From Lachnospiraceae bacterium (GTDB lineage Bacteria > Bacillota > Clostridia > Lachnospirales > Lachnospiraceae): DNA of 11,742 nt. The stretch spans positions 1 through 11,742 of the forward strand of contig JAAVYC010000149.1 of NCBI GenBank assembly GCA_022790905.1, given 5' to 3'. Made by a program: the position numbers and the translations under genes. Within the stretch, counting starts at the first letter, position 1. Each line of letters begins with the position of its first letter. The notes under the pieces are model-generated. The model was not told the origin of the DNA. It saw only the letters and a program-made list of their open reading frames with translations, and did not search any database. This document shows, in pieces, positions 7,825 through 11,742 of this stretch.

Positions 7825-8684
7825 TGGAATATGCATTACAGATTGAGCATTTAAAAAAAACCTATCCGGGATTTTCATTGAAAGACATCAGTCTACAACT
7901 CCCAAAAGGAAACATTATGGGACTGATCGGGGAAAATGGAGCGGGGAAGAGCACAACGATTAAGGCGATCTTAGATTTGATCCAAAAAGATGGAGGAGAG
8001 ATTAAAATTTTAGGACGTAGTATGGAGACCGACAGAAAGACATTGAATGAGGAAATCGGTGTGGTTTTTGATACGATTAATTTTAATGAGACACTGACGC
8101 CGAAACAGGTGGGAAAGATATGTGGCAATTCTTATCGAAATTGGGACATAGAGCAATATAAAGCGTATTTGGAGAAATTCAGGCTTCCCGAGGGAAAACA
8201 GCTCAAAACATTCTCAAAAGGGATGCAGGTAAAGCTCTGCATCGCAGTGGCATTATCCCACCATGCAAAAATACTACTTCTCGATGAGGCGACAAGCGGA
8301 CTAGATCCTGTTATGCGCGATGAGATATTGGATATATTTTTAGAGTTTGTTCAGGACGAAGAGCATTCTATTCTGGTATCCTCGCATATTACTAGCGATC
8401 TGGAGAAAGTGGCAGATTACATTGCATTTTTAAAAGATGGTCAGATTCTTTTGAGTGAACCAAAAGATAGATTAATCTATCAATACGGTATTCTTCGCTG
8501 TAAGAATGGTGTATTTGAACAGATGGACAGAGGAGATATCCTGGCTTATCGGAAAATGGATTATCAGTATGAAGTACTTGTTGCAGATAAAAAGGCAGCC
8601 GAGAAAAAATATCGGGATGCCGTCGTAGATACAGCAACTTTGGAAGAGATTATGCTTTTATATATCAAGGGGGAATTCAGATGA
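7824..8684 (+). CDS. ABC transporter ATP-binding protein, YtrB/BcrA-like
   Basis: This is the ATPase of the GntR-controlled exporter, 286 residues. It has Walker A GENGAGKST (36-44), a signature in the form FSKGMQ (130-135) rather than SGGQ, Walker B ILLLDE with D154-E155, the D-loop SGLD, and H188 in SSHITSD. At the usual Q-loop position it reads VVFDTINF without an obvious glutamine; together with SKGM this is, to my knowledge, normal for this ATPase branch in Firmicutes rather than a sign of decay. A C-terminal extension of about 80 residues follows the ATPase core, as in other drug- and peptide-type ABC-2 ATPases. AGGAGG at 7811-7816 supports the start, and the gene overlaps the permease start by 4 nt (ATGA). 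Substrate unknown; an envelope-stress role is inferred from the YtrA link. Confidence 0.94.
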   Translation: MEYALQIEHLKKTYPGFSLKDISLQLPKGNIMGLIGENGAGKSTTIKAILDLIQKDGGEIKILGRSMETDRKTLNEEIGVVFDTINFNETLTPKQVGKICGNSYRNWDIEQYKAYLEKFRLPEGKQLKTFSKGMQVKLCIAVALSHHAKILLLDEATSGLDPVMRDEILDIFLEFVQDEEHSILVSSHITSDLEKVADYIAFLKDGQILLSEPKDRLIYQYGILRCKNGVFEQMDRGDILAYRKMDYQYEVLVADKKAAEKKYRDAVVDTATLEEIMLLYIKGEFR

Positions 8685-9316
8685 AAGGCTTTATTTTAAA
8701 TGATTTGTACCATATCAGCAATATGATAAAACAGACGCTTTTGATTGTTGTAGTATGGGGATTTGCTTTCGCAAATGGTTCCGGCAGCGGTGCTTATATG
8801 CCAATGTTTACTATTTTGTTCTGCATGATGGGAATGGCCACCGTTTTTGCGACAGATGAAAAATGTGGATGGATGAAATATGCGATGATCTTTCCCGTCT
8901 CAAAGCGAGATTATGTACTTGCGAAATACATTGTAAATTTCATTTTTGCTCTGTCGGGATGCCTGACGGGAATTGTGCTTACCGTACTGGTAAATCAGGT
9001 GCGTGAAGTCGCTATGAAAGAGAGCATGTATCTGAGAAGTCTGATTGCAGTGGGAATAGGAATGATTTTTGGAAGCGTGTTTATTCCGCTTATGATCAAA
9101 TATGGTACAGAGAAAGCGAGAATTATTTTGTTAGGGATCGTGATGATTCCCGTGTTACTTGGCTACTTTTTGCAACGCTTGTTAGAGGATATGCGAATTG
9201 AAATCGCGGTGGACCTATTGGAAAGAGGCGTCTATCTGCTTCCGGCTGCGGCGATTTTATTGACAGTTGTCACATATGTGATCAGTGCACGTATTTTTGA
9301 GAGAAGAGAATTTTAG
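8681..9316 (+). CDS. ABC-2 type transporter permease
   Basis: This is the membrane subunit that pairs with the preceding ATPase. The 211 residues are mostly hydrophobic, with about six likely membrane segments: around 15-32, 42-60, 85-107, 118-137, 148-168 and 187-205. The phrase CGWMKYAMIFPVSKRDYVLAKY after the second segment is characteristic of the ABC-2 permeases found beside YtrA-type regulators in Clostridia: a short cytoplasmic loop with FPVS and a basic patch. The ATG overlaps the ATPase stop (ATGA), and a GGGGGA site at 8669-8674 precedes it. With no second permease gene, the transporter is probably a homodimer of this protein with the ATPase. No terminator is evident after it, so some transcripts may run on into the lipoprotein gene. 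Confidence 0.88.
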   Translation: MKGFILNDLYHISNMIKQTLLIVVVWGFAFANGSGSGAYMPMFTILFCMMGMATVFATDEKCGWMKYAMIFPVSKRDYVLAKYIVNFIFALSGCLTGIVLTVLVNQVREVAMKESMYLRSLIAVGIGMIFGSVFIPLMIKYGTEKARIILLGIVMIPVLLGYFLQRLLEDMRIEIAVDLLERGVYLLPAAAILLTVVTYVISARIFERREF

Positions 9317-9333
9317 ATTGAGATAATAAAGCC

Positions 9334-9362
9334 TTGCTTTCTAACGCTGTTTTCTATATGAT
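9334..9362 (+). promoter_or_regulatory. Possible promoter for the lipoprotein/ECF pair
   Basis: TTGCTT (9334-9339), a 17-nt spacer and TATGAT (9357-9362) make a candidate sigma-A promoter with a good -10 and a weak -35. It would give a leader of about 30 nt before the ATG at 9400. The 83-nt gap is too short for a cobalamin riboswitch, and none is visible. Confidence 0.4.
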
Positions 9363-9382
9363 AAAATCTATAATACAAAACG

Positions 9383-9402
9383 AAAGGAAGGCAATAAAAA
9401 TG
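9383..9402 (+). promoter_or_regulatory. Ribosome binding site that sets the lipoprotein start at 9400
   Basis: AAAGGAAG at 9383-9390 lies nine bases before ATG 9400-9402. Starting here places the basic residues and hydrophobic core of the signal peptide directly at the N-terminus. The 22 codons upstream add an isoleucine-rich tail with no recognisable role, and the upstream TTG lies on the candidate -35 box. Confidence 0.75.
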
Positions 9403-9834
9403 GGAGAGAAACAATCGGGAAAGAAAATAGGAATTGGGCTCTTAGCCTTTGCGGTGGTACTGCTAGTGTTGTTTGGCTGCTGGAAAGTATTTTCATCCCA
9501 AGAAAAGAACGAAAAGGGAGAGAAAGAGTATACGTTGGTAGTAAAAGACGATAATGGAAAAGAAAAAAAATATCATTCCAACACAGATGCAGAATATTTG
9601 CGGGAAGCCTTAGAGGAATTAGAAAAAGCAGAAGATTTTACTTTAGAAGGCAGTGAATCCGATTATGGACTTTATATAGAAAAAGTAAATGGAGTGGAAG
9701 CTAGCTTTGACAAAGATGGGGCTTATTGGGCGGTTTATGTGAATGGAGAGTACGGACAATACGGTATTGATCAACAGCCGGTTGCCGATGGCGATGAATT
9801 TAAACTGGTATATGAAAAGAATACGGAAAAATAA
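9400..9834 (+). CDS. DUF4430-domain lipoprotein, probable extracytoplasmic ligand binder
   Basis: This is a small, probably surface-anchored protein of 144 residues. The N-terminus has basic residues, a hydrophobic stretch (about 10-26) and LFGC ending at C27, a plausible though imperfect lipobox (Phe at -2). A charged linker follows. The rest (about 42-140) has the DUF4430 pattern, including a central YIEKVNGVEASFD and a closing YWAVYVNGEYGQYGIDQQ with a following aspartate-rich turn. DUF4430 is related to the beta domain of intrinsic factor and transcobalamin, which suggests a vitamin-type ligand; that step is inference. A longer frame runs upstream to a TTG at 9334, but AAAGGAAG at 9383-9390 before ATG 9400 and the good signal sequence favour 9400. 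It overlaps the ECF S-component gene, which points to a shared uptake function. Confidence 0.85.
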   Translation: MGEKQSGKKIGIGLLAFAVVLLVLFGCWKVFSSQEKNEKGEKEYTLVVKDDNGKEKKYHSNTDAEYLREALEELEKAEDFTLEGSESDYGLYIEKVNGVEASFDKDGAYWAVYVNGEYGQYGIDQQPVADGDEFKLVYEKNTEK

Positions 9835-10345
9835 GTTTTCTAAAAAACTGGATGTAAGGGAAATCGCATATCTTGGAATGATGACGGCGACATTGGAAGG
9901 CGCGAAAATAGCGCTTTCCTTTTTACCCAATATTGAATTGGTCAGTTTTTTTATTATCCTCTATGCTGTCTGTTTTGGGAAGAAAGTCTTGTACGCAGTT
10001 TTTACCTTTGTTGGGATTGAATGTATGGTCTGGGGCATGGGAGTCTGGGTTTTTATGTATCTGTATATTTGGCCTCTGCTATGTCTGTTGGCCCTGCAAT
10101 TTAAGAGACAAAAATCTGCGATTCTCTGGGCCGTATTTTCTGGAATTTTTGGTCTGACTTTTGGAGCTCTGTGCAGTCTGATTTATTTGGGAATCGGAGG
10201 TCCTAAGATGGCGTTTACCTGGTGGATAGCCGGAATCCCGTATGACATAATACATGGTCTGTCAAATTTTGTGTTGATGCTGATCTTGTATCATCCGGTA
10301 TCTCATATTTTACAGAAAATTAAAATGTATGGAATAAACGAGTGA
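9812..10345 (+). CDS. ECF transporter S component-like membrane protein
   Basis: This is an integral membrane protein of about 177 residues with five or six hydrophobic segments. It has the look of substrate-capture (S) components of energy-coupling-factor transporters: a basic N-terminus, then REIAYLGMMTATLEGAKIAL, FLPNIELVSFFIILYAVCFG, a Gly/Trp-rich middle (GMGVWVFMYLYIWPLL), FGLTFGALCSLIYLGIGGP and WWIAGIPYDIIHGLSNF. I know this type mainly next to DUF4430 genes in Clostridia, where a vitamin, perhaps a cobalamin-like compound, is the suspected substrate. The energising parts (EcfA, EcfA', EcfT) are not in the window and are usually shared and encoded elsewhere. The start is uncertain: in-frame ATGs at 9743, 9788, 9794 and 9812 all lack a clear ribosome site. 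I chose 9812, which gives a short basic N-terminus and a 23-nt overlap with the lipoprotein gene, implying coupled translation. Confidence 0.8.
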   Translation: MKRIRKNKFSKKLDVREIAYLGMMTATLEGAKIALSFLPNIELVSFFIILYAVCFGKKVLYAVFTFVGIECMVWGMGVWVFMYLYIWPLLCLLALQFKRQKSAILWAVFSGIFGLTFGALCSLIYLGIGGPKMAFTWWIAGIPYDIIHGLSNFVLMLILYHPVSHILQKIKMYGINE

Positions 10346-10366
10346 TACATAGTTGTTTCAATAAAA

Positions 10367-10415
10367 TGGAGCCGTTGCATCTATGATGGATTGAATCATG
10401 AATGCGACGGCTCCA
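10367..10415. terminator. Bidirectional terminator between convergent genes
   Basis: TGGAGCCGTTGCAT (10367-10380) pairs with ATGCGACGGCTCCA (10402-10415) over 14 positions with one G-U pair. The 21-nt loop holds a further 5-bp stem (ATGAT 10383-10387 with ATCAT 10395-10399). A short T-run follows on the plus strand (10419-10422), and the A-run at 10363-10366 gives a T-run on the minus strand, so it can serve both the ECF gene and the AIM24 gene. Confidence 0.85.
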
Positions 10416-10427
10416 ATGGTTTTCAGT

Positions 10428-11270
10428 CTAAGAACGACTGGTGTTCATTTTTAAATTTTTTGTATGAAGCGATCCTAAAGCCTGTGCGTTGTCCAAAGTT
10501 TTGTAGACTTTTATGGTAGGAGCTAACCAGACCTGTCCGGTTCCGCGATAGACATTGACAAGTCCTTCTCCGCTGACAGCAGATCCAACGAGTGTCTTTG
10601 CGCTTCGCTCTACTGTAAAACTGAGTGTACTAGATCGCAGGACAGCGAAATTACCGTCTACTTTTAAAGTGTCATTTTCCATCTCAATGATGTCAATCTC
10701 AGACATTGGAACAGTCGATTCTAAGATGACAATACCAGGTCCTGTGAGTTGTTGTTGGAAAATACTTTCTCCTCCGGCAATGGCAGAAGAGAGGTTTTTC
10801 TGGGATACGGCTTTTATGGTTACGCCGCCCTGAGCGCAGTAGAACATGCCGTCGTCTACGATAATTGATTCATCTTTTGCAAGCTCTAGTACCAGAAAAT
10901 GTTTAAAAGAAGGTTCTAAGACTAAGAGTCCAGTACCAGTGTACTCTGGTTGAGCCATTTGCTCACCTGTGATAGCGCCCCGGACCATGCGGCCAAGTGC
11001 ATTAGCGACAGTAACACCGCTGACCATTTCAATATCTCCCTGAAAATAACTCATAGCCCCTTTTTCAATGGTAACTTTTTCATTGTTGAGATAGAGAGCG
11101 ATCTGTCTCACACGGATATTTTGTTCCTCCATGAAATAGATTTGTTGTGCCATGGAGGCATTGGAGATACCCAGAAGTTTTTGATATTCCAAAATCTCGA
11201 CTTTTAAGCCGCCGCTTTCATATTCTTCGATAACTTTTATGTGTTCTCTTGTTCCCGTTGCTGTTTTCAT
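10428..11270 (-). CDS. AIM24-family protein
   Basis: This is a soluble beta-rich protein of 280 residues, with no signal peptide or membrane helix. The repeated pattern of short beta strands and glycine turns is typical of AIM24 (PF01987): KGAMSYFQGDIEM near 73-85, TGTGLLVLEPSF near 131-142, DDGMFYCAQGGVTIKAV near 158-174, LTGPGIVILES near 195-205, and a C-terminal SAVSGEGLVNVYRGTGQVW. In yeast, Aim24 is a mitochondrial inner-membrane organisation factor; the role of the bacterial family is unknown. AGGAGG (minus strand, 11278-11283) sits eight bases before the ATG at 11268-11270. The lyase gene ends about 55 nt upstream with no clear terminator between, so both are probably in one operon running leftward. 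The family call is sure, the function is not. Confidence 0.92.
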   Translation of the reverse strand: MKTATGTREHIKVIEEYESGGLKVEILEYQKLLGISNASMAQQIYFMEEQNIRVRQIALYLNNEKVTIEKGAMSYFQGDIEMVSGVTVANALGRMVRGAITGEQMAQPEYTGTGLLVLEPSFKHFLVLELAKDESIIVDDGMFYCAQGGVTIKAVSQKNLSSAIAGGESIFQQQLTGPGIVILESTVPMSEIDIIEMENDTLKVDGNFAVLRSSTLSFTVERSAKTLVGSAVSGEGLVNVYRGTGQVWLAPTIKVYKTLDNAQALGSLHTKNLKMNTSRS

Positions 11271-11325
11271 ACTTTAACCTCCTAATTTTTCGCTATTGTA
11301 TATTTTTAACACTCGTGAGAGTAGT

Positions 11326-11742
11326 TTATTGAATGCCAAATGTTTCTGCTAACATCAGTGTTGTGATTGCCCAGTTAGAATGGGTTTTGTACTCATTCAT
11401 GCGCTCTTTTGAGATGTTTCCGGAGACAAAAGAAGGGCAGGTCTCATCCCAGTTCAGGATAGATTTTGCGTCGTTGAAATCTGTCTGTGATACCTGATAG
11501 GCTTCGTTTACCAGCGCTATCTGATTTGGGTGAATGACCGTTTTTCCGATAAAACCGCAGAGTCGGTCTTCTTTTAATTCCTGTCTTAGTCCGGTGTCCC
11601 AGTTTTTGCCGTTGTAGTATTCCCAGACTGGCCCGGAAATGACATAGTTCGTTCCAAATACGGTGATAATATCCGCAAAAATATTAGAAATTGCGCGAAT
11701 CTGATGTATGGATTCATCGCTGTGACGGCGAAATCCAAAAAT
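11326..11742 (-). CDS. HpcH/HpaI aldolase/citrate lyase family protein, C-terminal part (cut by window edge)
   Basis: The last 138 residues of a CitE-like C-C bond lyase are read leftward to TAA at 11326-11328; the 5' part lies beyond 11742. Seen in order are FGFRRHSDESIHQIRAI, IFADIITVFGTNYV, SGPVWEYY, GFIGKTVIHPNQIALVNEAY and a C-terminal THSNWAITTLMLAETFGIQ. GKTxIHPxQI is the well-known late motif of the HpcH/HpaI TIM-barrel family, whose members cleave or form C-C bonds in CoA esters or short keto acids with a divalent metal. The catalytic metal ligands lie in the missing part and cannot be checked. The RRHxDESIH and SGPVWEYY phrases recall the lyase branch found in TerD-associated operons more than true citrate lyase; this is from memory. 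It is upstream of, and probably co-transcribed with, the AIM24 gene. Confidence 0.85.
   Translation of the reverse strand: MFGFRRHSDESIHQIRAISNIFADIITVFGTNYVISGPVWEYYNGKNWDTGLRQELKEDRLCGFIGKTVIHPNQIALVNEAYQVSQTDFNDAKSILNWDETCPSFVSGNISKERMNEYKTHSNWAITTLMLAETFGIQ

Noticed and set aside
7997..8235. Possible inactive ATPase because of the missing Q-loop glutamine and SKGM signature
   Set aside because: Walker A, Walker B, D-loop and switch histidine are all intact, and these variants are usual in this ABC-2 ATPase branch as far as I know.
9328..9340. Small hairpin AAAGC-CTT-GCTTT after the ABC-2 permease as a terminator
   Set aside because: Only 5 bp, A-T rich and with no T-run after it; too weak to call.
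9334..9399. N-terminal extension of the DUF4430 protein from a TTG start
   Set aside because: No ribosome site precedes the TTG, it coincides with a candidate promoter box, and the ATG at 9400 has both a ribosome site and a proper signal sequence right after it.
9317..9399. Cobalamin or other riboswitch ahead of the DUF4430/ECF pair
   Set aside because: The gap is only 83 nt and shows no conserved riboswitch core or large folded structure.
10555..11207. Plus-strand reading frames of 92 and 85 codons opposite the AIM24 gene
   Set aside because: They lie wholly inside a well-supported minus-strand gene, have no ribosome site, and their translations resemble nothing; they are shadows.
11309..11324. 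Hairpin ACTC-GTGA-GAGT between the lyase and AIM24 genes as a terminator
   Set aside because: Only a 4-bp stem with no T-run adjoining it on the minus strand; the genes more likely share a transcript.

Overview
The window looks like chromosomal DNA of a low-GC, Gram-positive Clostridia, most likely a Lachnospiraceae-type gut anaerobe. This is inferred from the A+T-rich sequence, the strong AGGAGG-like ribosome binding sites, the short intergenic gaps, and the protein types (a large Cache/PAS hybrid kinase with tandem receivers, a YtrA-type GntR/ABC unit, and a DUF4430/ECF pair). I see no rRNA, tRNA, insertion sequence, phage gene or CRISPR array.

Layout, plus strand. (1) 28-3386: a two-gene MacB/FtsX-type ABC exporter, with an ATPase and an 884-residue permease overlapping by 7 nt. 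(2) 3394-3470: a nested hairpin whose outer arm overlaps the -35 box of a very good sigma-A-type promoter. (3) 3531-7176: a 1130-residue hybrid sensor kinase (Cache sensor, PAS-like regions, HisKA, HATPase, two intact receivers, no HPt), then an unrecognised 59-residue small protein, closed by a strong terminator at 7204-7252. (4) 7323-9316: a YtrA-type GntR repressor gene, an ABC ATPase and an ABC-2 permease. They are translationally linked (TAATG and ATGA junctions) and preceded by a promoter whose -10 lies inside a perfect 13+13 bp palindrome containing AGTGTA-N13-TACACT, the form of the Bacillus YtrA operator. (5) 9400-10345: a small DUF4430 lipoprotein and an ECF-type S component with overlapping reading frames, a probable micronutrient (perhaps cobalamin-type) uptake pair. 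(6) 10367-10415: a shared terminator between converging genes.

Layout, minus strand. 10428-11270 encodes an AIM24-family protein. Upstream of it, and cut by the window edge, lies the C-terminal 138 residues of an HpcH/HpaI (CitE-like) C-C bond lyase. That pair may be the end of a TerD-associated stress/biosynthesis operon continuing past 11742.

How the parts work together: region 4 is a self-contained autoregulated transporter module. Region 3 looks like an orphan phosphorelay input that needs an HPt partner elsewhere. Region 5 would need the shared ECF energising module encoded elsewhere. I do not see a clearly new system inside the window. The best leads are the unexplained small protein behind the kinase, the lipoprotein paired with an ECF S component, and the AIM24/aldolase edge.
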